Assembly (NCBI GenBank): GCA_002367815.1
Contig: DFDG01000165.1
Coordinates: forward strand, 1-13,251
DNA from: Opitutaceae bacterium UBA3033
GTDB taxonomy: Bacteria; Verrucomicrobiota; Verrucomicrobiia; Opitutales; Opitutaceae
Length of the DNA stretch: 13,251 bases
Direction: 5' to 3'
The position numbers were made by a program, and so were the translations under genes. Below are positions 1 to 7,346 of this stretch, piece by piece; within the stretch, counting starts at the first letter, position 1, and every line of letters begins with the position of its first letter. The notes under the pieces are model-generated. The model was not told the DNA's origin. It did no database searches and saw only the letters and a program-made list of their open reading frames with translations.

Positions 1-658
1 CTTTCTCATCCACACCTGAGCTTTCCACCAGTGACAATCGCCCAATAATTCCGGCTGCATCAATCATCGCTACCAACTCCAATGGGTGCCAATTAACCGC
101 AGGAAGTTCCAGGTCGGGCAATGCCTCAGCCAATATTTTTCCCGTACGACCAGACTGAGTCACCTCCACGTATGCGCCTCGCTCGGCAAGAATCGAGAGC
201 TTTACCTCACTGCGCCCGATTCCGGAATAGGCCGATGGGTTATCTAATACCCTAATCGTATCAATATGTTTATCAGGTATTTGAACAGTATAATTGAAAT
301 CCAGGCTCAAACTCTGATCAACAAATACGAGCCGGGGTGGAAAATCCTGAAACATTTGCCCTGGATCTCTTAATATGTTGGCGGGTAACTTCTTTTGATC
401 GGAATTCCATTTTGTAGGCAGAAAAAGAGGGGTGGGATCGAAAAACTCTGCCTCCGCAGAGACCAGATTACTTGCATTAGTTCTTACCAAACGAGTAAGC
501 CCAATCTCTGGTGCATGAGTTTCAGGCAATGTTGACCGAGCAGGCGTATCATCAGGATCCCGGAAACTTAATAGAAAGAAAATGCCCATCAACACCACCA
601 CAGCCATTGAACCCGCTATCCACCAAATCCGCTCATCCCCCTGCCAGCTTTGCTTCAT
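1..658 (-). CDS. Membrane-anchored TonB-like protein, partial (C-terminus beyond the left edge)
   Basis: An open frame of 219 codons runs from ATG at 658 to base 1 without a stop, so the C-terminus lies outside the window. Residues 1-10 are short and polar. A hydrophobic segment follows at about 12-31 (WWIAGSMAVVVLMGIFFLL), then a presumably periplasmic region: a single-span, N-in topology like TonB. The last visible stretch, about 190-217, reads HPLELVAMIDAAGIIGRLSL then VESSGVDE. It resembles the start of a TonB C-terminal domain (a Val/Ile strand, a D-A-x-G turn, then a strand ending in SSG). The ATG overlaps the stop of the exbD-like gene as ATGA, which suggests translational coupling. 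Its place after TPR, exbB-like and exbD-like genes is where an energy transducer would sit. I see no Pro-Lys/Pro-Glu-rich linker typical of TonB, so the TonB assignment is inference. That it is a gene is fairly certain. Confidence 0.75.
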   Translation of the reverse strand, partial: MKQSWQGDERIWWIAGSMAVVVLMGIFFLLSFRDPDDTPARSTLPETHAPEIGLTRLVRTNASNLVSAEAEFFDPTPLFLPTKWNSDQKKLPANILRDPGQMFQDFPPRLVFVDQSLSLDFNYTVQIPDKHIDTIRVLDNPSAYSGIGRSEVKLSILAERGAYVEVTQSGRTGKILAEALPDLELPAVNWHPLELVAMIDAAGIIGRLSLVESSGVDEK

Positions 659-1101
659 GGTGAAGACATTTGGGTCTCTTTCGGCTCCAAAGCTGCCACT
701 TGGATCCGAAATCCCGCATTACGAGCGGCACTGATGATATCAGTCAGATCAGAAACAGGTATCGTGGCATTGGCCCGGACCAGAAGTGAGGGATCATGCG
801 TTATTTTGCTTCGCTGATCCAGCCATCCGAGCAATTGATCCATGTTAAGTGCCCCATCATCAGTGAAGATCAGACCGGGTCTGGCCACACTTATCACATG
901 GGTCGTTCTGGCTGCTCCGGCATCAGCACCTCTCATTTCTGGCAGGGTAAAATCCACGCGCAAACCAGGTGAAAGCACAAAGCGGGAGCCTAAAAGGGAG
1001 AAAAATAATACCAGAACGGTAACATTCACCCAGAACAACGCATCATAACTGCGTGGTTCCGGTCGCATTTTCGATGCGAGATCAAGAGGTCTGGTGATCA
1101 T
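655..1101 (-). CDS. exbD: ExbD/TolR-family biopolymer transport protein, atypical
   Basis: A 148-aa protein of ExbD/TolR size and layout. It has a short cytoplasmic tail (1-20), one membrane helix (about 21-43) and a periplasmic domain with the family-like segment LLVRANATIPVSDLTDII (about 106-123), matching the FFRADKTVDYETLMKV region of E. coli ExbD. Family members normally form the peptidoglycan-side part of an ExbB5-ExbD2 proton-driven motor. The odd feature is in the helix. E. coli has N19-V-T-P-F-I-D25, and this protein has D20-A-L-F-W-V-N26. The essential Asp is therefore Asn, and an Asp sits where the conserved Asn should be. Codon 26 is AAT, read directly at 1026-1024. The gene starts 2 bp after the exbB-like stop and overlaps the downstream TonB-like gene by 4 bp (ATGA). 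Family membership is confident; proton-motive function is not. Confidence 0.88.
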   Translation of the reverse strand: MITRPLDLASKMRPEPRSYDALFWVNVTVLVLFFSLLGSRFVLSPGLRVDFTLPEMRGADAGAARTTHVISVARPGLIFTDDGALNMDQLLGWLDQRSKITHDPSLLVRANATIPVSDLTDIISAARNAGFRIQVAALEPKETQMSSP

Positions 1102-1103
1102 GG

Positions 1104-1760
1104 TCAGTTCTGCCCCTTTTCTCGATTTTGCTCAGGCGCAGCCGCACGATAATCCAGCAGTAAATACTTCATGATCTCATTCCCCGCCCACTCGATATCA
1201 CGCACAATTGCCCTAACCCGGCCGTTAAGAAAATGATGCGCCAGATGCGCTGGTATCGCCAGTAACAATCCCCCCGCCGCGCATAACAATGCCTGCCACA
1301 TACCGGTGGCGAGTATACTGGCTGAGGCATAATCTCGCTCAAATGCCACGAAGGTCGTGACCATGCCAAGGACCGTGCCCAATAACCCCACCAACGGGGC
1401 CACTTGTGCGACGGCTGCGATTGATCCAAGACGTCTCTCCAATGCTGGCAGTTCGACCAAGGCTGCCTCCTGCACGTGGAAACGCATTTTGTCCGCCCCC
1501 TCGCCAGCATGCAGCAAAGCTGCCTTGACCACAGCTGCCACGGGGCCTGGAGTTTCCTCACAGACGGTCATCGCTTCGACGATCCTTCGTTTATCGAGAA
1601 TGTTTTTTATCCCACTTATAAATTCCATCGATTTTATCTGACCACGGTGCAGGAAAAGCACGCGTTCGATAAATAGCATCAGGCAGAAAAAGCCCAATAC
1701 AAGTAGCACCCACATCATGGGGCCTCCTTTAGCGAACAGACTAAAATCAAAAACAGACAT
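1104..1760 (-). CDS. exbB: ExbB/TolQ/MotA-family proton channel protein, atypical
   Basis: A 218-aa ExbB/TolQ-like protein from ATG 1760. Helix 1 lies at about 15-36 after the typical KGGP motif. A cytoplasmic loop follows, then helix 2 at about 113-138 with the family signature APLVGLLGTVLGMVTTF (T129 corresponds to E. coli T148). Helix 3 is at about 152-178, ending in LLLAIPAHLAHHF. In helix 3, E. coli E-A-L-L-A-T (E176 to T181) is replaced by Q-A-L-L-C-A: Q156 (CAG at 1295-1293) and A161 (GCG at 1280-1278). Two polar or ionisable residues of the proposed proton path are therefore absent. ATG 1760 gives the usual ExbB N-terminus. A TTG at 1793 would add 11 residues, and neither start has a clear Shine-Dalgarno. 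It sits between the TPR gene and the exbD-like gene in one operon. Family call is strong; coupling ion is uncertain. Confidence 0.9.
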   Translation of the reverse strand: MSVFDFSLFAKGGPMMWVLLVLGFFCLMLFIERVLFLHRGQIKSMEFISGIKNILDKRRIVEAMTVCEETPGPVAAVVKAALLHAGEGADKMRFHVQEAALVELPALERRLGSIAAVAQVAPLVGLLGTVLGMVTTFVAFERDYASASILATGMWQALLCAAGGLLLAIPAHLAHHFLNGRVRAIVRDIEWAGNEIMKYLLLDYRAAAPEQNREKGQN

Positions 1761-1802
1761 TTCAGAGGGTGGTTTCAATACAGGGTCTACCAAAGAGAAT
1801 TC

Positions 1803-1824
1803 ATTCTAATCGGACAATTAGAAT
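1803..1824. repeat. Perfect 8-bp inverted repeat between the TPR gene and exbB
   Basis: ATTCTAAT at 1803-1810 and ATTAGAAT at 1817-1824 are exact reverse complements, separated by 6 bases (CGGACA). The element touches the last base of the TPR-gene stop codon and lies upstream of the exbB-like start. In the transcript it would form an A/U-rich hairpin of modest stability. It could be an operator half-site pair, a processing site or chance. It has no T-tract that would make it a terminator. Confidence 0.4.
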
Positions 1825-4427
1825 CAGGGCATAGCATCCGAAAGATTGAAGCGTGATAAACGGTCTTTCGCCAAGGCTGAGCCGGGTAGCCCTGTGCTTA
1901 TAATCAGTGACCAGGCATCACGCGCCTGCTCGAGTTTGGCCTGTAGCTCATACAGGGCACCCAACTCCAAGAGGGTTCGCGTCATCCAATAGCGCCCTTT
2001 GGAGCCAAGATCGACCGCCAGCTTCTCATCCAAAAGAAAAGCCGTCACGACATCGCGCCACCAGGTTTCCTCGGCGCGATCAGGTTGACCACGGCGAAAC
2101 ATCAAGTAGCCGAGATTGAAGCCTGCTTCCACCCTTACATCCACCGGGGCATCAACCCGGTCGCGCAATTGTTCAAACAAAGCAATCGCACGATCAGCGT
2201 GATTAATATCATTGATCGATTGGGCATTGTGGCATTCCGCCAAAGCCAGCTGCGCGAGGATCACATCATCGTGATTTTGGTAATTGTTGACCAGAGTTTC
2301 ATAGGCCTGTTGGGCTTGGGGAAACTGATTTAATTTCCTAAACAAATCGCCCTGCTTCAACCTGGCATAGAATACCAGCGGACTGCCTGCATAACGCGTG
2401 ACCAACTCCTCAATCTTATTGTTCGCCTCCTCAAGATTGATATCCTGTCCCCGGCGTTCCGCCTGCAGTGCGGCCTGATAAAGTGCATAGGGCGCATAGG
2501 TAAGATTGTCAGGAAAATCATCCGCCAATTTCGTATAGAGCCGCTGCGCCTCCGCCGTCTGATCCTGATCAGCATAATAACCAGCCTCGATGATAATGGA
2601 ATAGATAGCCGCATCGGAACGTGGATATTCTGTCCTGATTTTTTGCAGCAGTTCGATCGCAACCTCCTTGTCACCCAGCTTGAAGCTCGCCTCCGCTTTC
2701 AACAAAGCCCCCGAACTGGAAACCTCGCGACTTAGATTCTCAGGAATATCGGGCGGCAATGATTGCGCGAGGGCATCCACCAATTTAATTGTTTGGTCCG
2801 GCTGCCCGGCTTGCAGCGAAAGTTTCGCTTGCAGCCAAATCATACGCGCGCGCAGTTCCGCCGGCAGGTTTAATACATTGGCCGCCTTTGCATCCAGCAG
2901 CATGTTCACGCGTTGATAGGCCTGCGCCGTTTGTCCGTCGTTCTGCAAAGCCCGGGCAAGATTCCATTCCGCCCGCCAACGATTCACGATATCAAAACGA
3001 ACATCGTCAGCCATAAGGTCCAACTGTTGCAGCGCCAAGTCCAGCCTGCCGGCATTGATGTCAGACAACACACGTTGAAACATCAAATCGCCCGTTGCTA
3101 CGCCAGATGGCACCTCCCGCAGCACCGCTGTATAAGCATCCGCAGCATTCGGAAAATCACGGGCCCTGAACCACGCCTCGGCAATCAAAACACCCAACTC
3201 AGCCCGGACCTGAGATAGCTGCGTTGTGCTCAATTCCTCCCGAGCCTTGGTGGCCTGATCAGCCGCAGCACGATATCGAAGTTGCTCCCAAGCCGATCCT
3301 GTCAATATCCCGTAAGCCTCTGTTTTGTGCTGGGAGCCGGGGAATTTTTCCAGCAGTGAACGGGCATCCATTTCTGCCTGTTGATAATTTCTGGCCGCCA
3401 ATCCCATTTGAGCCCGCACCAAAAGCAATTCCTCCAGAATCGGATGGACAGAATCGGTGGCCAGCAATCGATCCAATTCCCGCCGTAAAAATGATGCGTC
3501 CGAAGTATTTTTTAACGCTCTAGACAGGATAAAAAGTGCCGAGCGCTGTTTCAACGGATCCGATCCATCCGTTAATAAATTGATCAGCGCTACCCTCCCG
3601 GGCCCATCTTGTGGTCCGGCGATCAATCCGAGCAGCAACTGAAAGTCATCCCGTTCGTTCTTTTCCTCCGTGGGCAGGAACAATAACTGTTTTTGCAGCA
3701 CCGCCACCGCTTCACTTTTTCGTCCGAGTAGATCCAACATTGTCGCATACGAACGGGCAAATCCGTAACCGGCCCGGCGGCCTTGCAGCCGCTCCATATT
3801 TTTACGCGCTTCCTCCGCCAGGGTTTCATCAACCGAACCCATGCGCAATCTGGCTTGTTGACGTGCGAGCACAAATCGGGCACGCGCCATGGTCGATGTC
3901 GCCAAGGTTTCAGCCTTTTCAAACTGTGCCCGTCCACCACTGGGATCACCGGCCACATCCGCAAGGACACCTAACAGAAAGTAATACCAACCGCGATCTG
4001 CGCTGGGCAGGTCTTCTGCCACCAAACTCGAAACGGCTTCACCGGCTTCAGCAAATTCACCTGACTGGGCTGCGACCAATCCGGCCCGCAATTTCCACTC
4101 CGGTCCTTTAAGTCCAATGAAATTGTTCAACACTTCCTTGGCTTCGGCAATGCGCCCATCATCCAGCAGTGCCGTGACCAAAGCCAAACTTACTTGCTCT
4201 CGGTTTTCGACGGTCTGCTGAAGCATTTCCTGATACAGTAACACCGCCGCAGAGGGAAATCCCAGTTCCTGTGCGCGTTGCGCAGCCAGCAATGATAATG
4301 TGCTGCTGCCTGGTGATATTGTCTTCAGCTTTGACCCGCTAGTCAGCGGAGTGGGCGTATGCAGCGGCTCCTGCGCCCAAAGGCCGGTTGCTGCTAAACT
4401 CAAGAATAGGATCGAAATCAATCGCAT
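1824..4427 (-). CDS. Exported tetratricopeptide-repeat (TPR) protein
   Basis: From ATG 4427 the protein has 867 residues and opens with a clear signal peptide, MRLISILFLSLAATGLWA, with likely cleavage before QEP. There is no lipobox Cys, so a soluble periplasmic form is expected. The rest is almost entirely alpha-helical Ala/Leu/Arg-rich repeats of TPR type, for example A-Q-R-L-Y-T-K-L-A-D-D-F-P-D-N and A-Q-Q-A-Y-E-T-L-V-N-N-Y. They resemble YbgF/CpoB and BamD-like TPRs that act as protein-binding scaffolds. An in-frame GTG at 4484 would add 19 residues and bury the signal peptide, so 4427 is preferred. It is the first gene of the operon with the exbB-like, exbD-like and TonB-like genes, comparable to the TPR protein linked to tol-pal loci. 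It probably serves as the periplasmic scaffold of that complex; the partner is unknown. Confidence 0.85.
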   Translation of the reverse strand: MRLISILFLSLAATGLWAQEPLHTPTPLTSGSKLKTISPGSSTLSLLAAQRAQELGFPSAAVLLYQEMLQQTVENREQVSLALVTALLDDGRIAEAKEVLNNFIGLKGPEWKLRAGLVAAQSGEFAEAGEAVSSLVAEDLPSADRGWYYFLLGVLADVAGDPSGGRAQFEKAETLATSTMARARFVLARQQARLRMGSVDETLAEEARKNMERLQGRRAGYGFARSYATMLDLLGRKSEAVAVLQKQLLFLPTEEKNERDDFQLLLGLIAGPQDGPGRVALINLLTDGSDPLKQRSALFILSRALKNTSDASFLRRELDRLLATDSVHPILEELLLVRAQMGLAARNYQQAEMDARSLLEKFPGSQHKTEAYGILTGSAWEQLRYRAAADQATKAREELSTTQLSQVRAELGVLIAEAWFRARDFPNAADAYTAVLREVPSGVATGDLMFQRVLSDINAGRLDLALQQLDLMADDVRFDIVNRWRAEWNLARALQNDGQTAQAYQRVNMLLDAKAANVLNLPAELRARMIWLQAKLSLQAGQPDQTIKLVDALAQSLPPDIPENLSREVSSSGALLKAEASFKLGDKEVAIELLQKIRTEYPRSDAAIYSIIIEAGYYADQDQTAEAQRLYTKLADDFPDNLTYAPYALYQAALQAERRGQDINLEEANNKIEELVTRYAGSPLVFYARLKQGDLFRKLNQFPQAQQAYETLVNNYQNHDDVILAQLALAECHNAQSINDINHADRAIALFEQLRDRVDAPVDVRVEAGFNLGYLMFRRGQPDRAEETWWRDVVTAFLLDEKLAVDLGSKGRYWMTRTLLELGALYELQAKLEQARDAWSLIISTGLPGSALAKDRLSRFNLSDAMP

Positions 4428-4551
4428 GCGCACGGAGAGAAAGTTGCGACGGCCTGCGGAAACAATCAACCGCGTTATAATCACTTCCGTCTCGCTCCGA
4501 CCAAAACCTGCAACTTAGTGTTCCCACCGAATTCTCAACCCTTCTTCTATT

Positions 4552-5151
4552 ATGAGTGCACTAATTATCCTAGGTATCATTGCCGCCATCGTCGTCGTTA
4601 TCGCCCTCTGGGTCGTCGGCATCTATAATAAGCTGGTCGCACTGCGAAATCGTTTCAAAAACGCTTTCGCCCAAATCGATGTGCAACTGAAGCGGCGCTA
4701 CGACCTCATCCCAAATTTGGTGGAAACCGCCAAAGGCTACCTGAAGCACGAACGCGAAACCCTCGAGGCCGTCATCAAAGCCCGCAATATCGCTGCCTCC
4801 GCGGCCGAAGCTGTCGCCTCCAATCCGGCGAATGGCAACGCCGTCAAAAACCTGATGGGCGCCGAAGCCGGCCTAGGTGGTGCCCTCTCCCGCCTGATGG
4901 TGGTCGCCGAGCAATACCCCGACCTCAAGGCCAACCAAAACATGATGCAGCTCACGGAAGAGCTCACTACCACTGAGAACAAGGTCGCTTTCGCCCGGCA
5001 AGGATTCAACGACAGCGTCATGATCTACAATACGACCCGGGAGACTTTCCCCAATGTGGTTTTCGCCGGTGCCTTTGGTTTCCTTCCCGCAGAACTCTTC
5101 CAAATCGAGGACGCCTCCGAGCGTAACGCGCCTCAGGTCAAATTCTCGTAA
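4552..5151 (+). CDS. lemA: LemA family protein
   Basis: A 199-aa LemA-family protein. It has an N-terminal membrane anchor at about 3-25 (ALIILGIIAAIVVVIALWVV), then the hallmark region at about 26-80 containing YNKLVALRN, AFAQIDVQLKRRYDLIPNLV and ETAKGYLKHE. A helical bundle follows, and the family-typical end includes YN-x-x-R-x-x-FPN and GFLPAELFQ. LemA proteins are anchored helical-bundle proteins of poorly defined function, and lemA is often found beside membrane proteases of the M48/HtpX type. That is the case here: the M48 gene starts 90 bp downstream on the same strand. The gene is divergent from the TPR operon, with 124 bp between the preferred starts. I found no convincing -35/-10 pair or Shine-Dalgarno there. 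Length is close to that of other LemA proteins. Confidence 0.95.
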   Translation: MSALIILGIIAAIVVVIALWVVGIYNKLVALRNRFKNAFAQIDVQLKRRYDLIPNLVETAKGYLKHERETLEAVIKARNIAASAAEAVASNPANGNAVKNLMGAEAGLGGALSRLMVVAEQYPDLKANQNMMQLTEELTTTENKVAFARQGFNDSVMIYNTTRETFPNVVFAGAFGFLPAELFQIEDASERNAPQVKFS

Positions 5152-5192
5152 TCCAAAAGGCAGGGGCCATTGTCCCCTATGGCCCTTTGGAT
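5151..5192 (+). other. Long imperfect stem-loop between lemA and the M48 protease gene
   Basis: ATCCAAA at 5151-5157 pairs with TTTGGAT at 5186-5192. Inside it, either AGGGG (5162-5166) pairs with CCCCT (5174-5178) or GGGCCAT (5164-5170) pairs with ATGGCCC (5179-5185), two mutually exclusive inner stems. It starts at the last base of the lemA stop codon. No run of T follows, so a classical intrinsic terminator is unlikely. It could be an attenuator, an RNA-stability element or a partial terminator that sets lemA above the protease. A smaller stem, GGTTG/CAACC, lies at 5203-5216. Confidence 0.55.
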
Positions 5193-5241
5193 GGTTAAAG
5201 GCGGTTGAGGACAACCACCCCTACCCTCACAATAAGCTCCC

Positions 5242-7233
5242 ATGGATTTCTTCGAGGCCCAAGCCCGCGCCAAAAAACGCACCTCGCGACTCGTGGTGCT
5301 ATTTGGCATCGCGGTGCTCGGCACCATCGCATCAGGTTACTTCGCCGCTTGGTTCGCCGTCGGCCAATTTCAGAACTCCAAGCATCAGTCGTACGACAGC
5401 TATGGTGAGGTTTACGCCAGCGCTTTGGATCGCCCCTTGTTTGACCCGCAACTCCTGCTTGCAGTTGGGATCGGCACCCTGCTCATTGTCGGACTTTCTT
5501 CCTGGTTCAAGTGGCTCTCATTTCGCGCCGGTGGATCTGCCGTCGCCGAAAGTGTCGGCGGGCGGCGGATCGAACCCGGCAGCGCCACTCCAGCCGAACG
5601 ACGCTTGCTGAATATCGTAGAGGAAATGTCCATCGCCTCGGGTGTGCCCATGCCCGCTGTTTACGTGCTTGATCAAGAAACCGGCATCAACGCTTTTGCC
5701 GCCGGTCTTACCACCAGTGACACCGTGGTCGCAGTGACGAAGGGCACTTTGGAAAAACTCAACCGCGACGAGCTGCAGGGCGTCATCGGCCACGAATTCA
5801 GCCACATCCTTAACGGCGACATGGGGCTCAATGTGAAACTCACTGCGTTGCTCTTCGGTATCCTCGTCATCGGTTTGATGGGTCGCGGAGTGCTGTGGTC
5901 CATGCGCGGGGCGCGGTTTCGTTCCAGCGGTAAGGGCAACTCGGGGGGAATCATGGTGGCGATATTGGGTATTGGCCTCGCGTTGATGATCGTCGGCTAC
6001 ATCGGCTATTTCTTCGGGCGCTTGATTCAGGCCGCGGTCTCCCGTCAACGTGAGTTTCTCGCTGATGCATCTGCCGTCCAATTTACCCGCAATCCGGAAG
6101 GCATATCCGGTGCTCTGGGCAAGATTGGGGGCTTCGCACTCGGCTCCCACATCAATACCAACAAGGCCGCAGCCATTGGCCATTTTTTCTTCGCCCAAGG
6201 ATTCCAGTCCAATTTCGGCGGAGCCTGGGCCACTCACCCGCCGCTTGATCAACGCATCCGCGCCATCAATCCCCAATGGGACGGAGAGTTCTTCGATCCG
6301 CCTGAGGAGGTCGACGTCAGTAAGGAAAGTTTTCAAACCAAGGGCTTCGCCCAACCCGCTGGCACATCCTACGCAGTGCCACCGTTGATTGATCCTCTCC
6401 GGCGCATCGCGTTCCTGCCCACCGTCGCTATTGCCGATATGGGGCTGTTGACCGATGACTACTATCGGCAGGCCCAGGAACTCCTCGCGGCCATTCCGGA
6501 AAACCTGCGTGAAGCAGCCCGTCAACCATCCCAGGCTACTGCCTTGGTTTATGGTTTTTTAATCAGCCAAGATTCAGCAGAAGCCGCTCAGCAAATAGAC
6601 ATCGTCAAATCCACCGATGGAAAAGCGGCAGTAACTGAACTCGAAAACCTGCTTTCGGCTATTCGCACGCTCGATCCCACCGCTAGATTGCCGCTCCTTT
6701 TGATCACCACCCCGGCATTGCGACAACTCGAACATGCAGACATGGAACGATTCCTCGGCACGCTCGATGAACTCGTCCACGCGGATACCAAAGTGAGCAC
6801 TTTTGAATTCGTGTTGCAGAAACTTTTGACCCATCATCTGCGACTGTCGAAGACCCCCACGCAAAATATCGATTACACATCTTTTGGGGCCCTTAGAAAA
6901 GAAATTGCCGTCGTGCTCTCCGTCCTTGCCCGCGCAGGTAGTCTTGATCCCCAAGCTGCCGCGCGCTCATTCGCGTTTGGAACCAATCAATTGAAAGTAA
7001 TCGAATCCTCGATCAGCTTACTCAGTCCTGAGAATTCAGATTTTGAAGCCCTCGACCTCGCTCTCGAAAAATTAGCGGTATCATCTTTGATCATTAAGAA
7101 ACGCCTGTTGATCGCGGCCGGCCATGTTATCGGCAATGACGGCACCATTACTGTGAAGGAGGGAGAACTCTTCCGCGCCATTGCCGCTGCCATCGACTGT
7201 CCACTCCCACCCTTGGGGGCAAACGCAGCATAA
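5242..7233 (+). CDS. Membrane-bound M48-family zinc metalloprotease with C-terminal extension
   Basis: A 663-aa integral membrane protease. Hydrophobic helices lie at about 17-40 and 70-88, before the catalytic domain. The zinc motif is HEFSH at 184-188 (two His ligands and the catalytic Glu185), followed by further hydrophobic segments at about 199-216 and 233-257. REFLAD at 270-275 supplies the third ligand, Glu271. The M48-typical THPPLDQRI (331-339) and the segment around NPQWDG close the domain. This catalytic part is HtpX-like, but HtpX has only about 290 residues. Residues from about 365 to the end are an extra, mostly helical region with no motif I recognise. A role in membrane-protein quality control is inferred from the family. 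It follows lemA on the same strand after a stem-loop, and the two are probably co-expressed. ATG 5242 has no clear Shine-Dalgarno, as is usual in this window. Confidence 0.93.
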   Translation: MDFFEAQARAKKRTSRLVVLFGIAVLGTIASGYFAAWFAVGQFQNSKHQSYDSYGEVYASALDRPLFDPQLLLAVGIGTLLIVGLSSWFKWLSFRAGGSAVAESVGGRRIEPGSATPAERRLLNIVEEMSIASGVPMPAVYVLDQETGINAFAAGLTTSDTVVAVTKGTLEKLNRDELQGVIGHEFSHILNGDMGLNVKLTALLFGILVIGLMGRGVLWSMRGARFRSSGKGNSGGIMVAILGIGLALMIVGYIGYFFGRLIQAAVSRQREFLADASAVQFTRNPEGISGALGKIGGFALGSHINTNKAAAIGHFFFAQGFQSNFGGAWATHPPLDQRIRAINPQWDGEFFDPPEEVDVSKESFQTKGFAQPAGTSYAVPPLIDPLRRIAFLPTVAIADMGLLTDDYYRQAQELLAAIPENLREAARQPSQATALVYGFLISQDSAEAAQQIDIVKSTDGKAAVTELENLLSAIRTLDPTARLPLLLITTPALRQLEHADMERFLGTLDELVHADTKVSTFEFVLQKLLTHHLRLSKTPTQNIDYTSFGALRKEIAVVLSVLARAGSLDPQAAARSFAFGTNQLKVIESSISLLSPENSDFEALDLALEKLAVSSLIIKKRLLIAAGHVIGNDGTITVKEGELFRAIAAAIDCPLPPLGANAA

Positions 7234-7346
7234 GGTTAAATATTGAAGCAGTAATTTGAGAAGTGTGGCGTTGGCCAAAAACAGCGTTGCCTGAGATTAA
7301 AACCCCACCCCTGCTGGTAGAGGAACGTTTGCATCACATTCCCGCC

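Noticed and set aside
5151..5192. Intrinsic terminator after lemA
   Set aside because: The stem is followed by GGTTAAAG rather than a T-run, so it is kept only as a stem-loop of unknown role.
5518..6525. A 335-codon open frame on the minus strand opposite the M48 protease gene
   Set aside because: It lies fully antisense to a gene with clear zinc-protease motifs, and its translation shows no recognisable domain or membrane pattern. It is explained by GC-rich codon structure.
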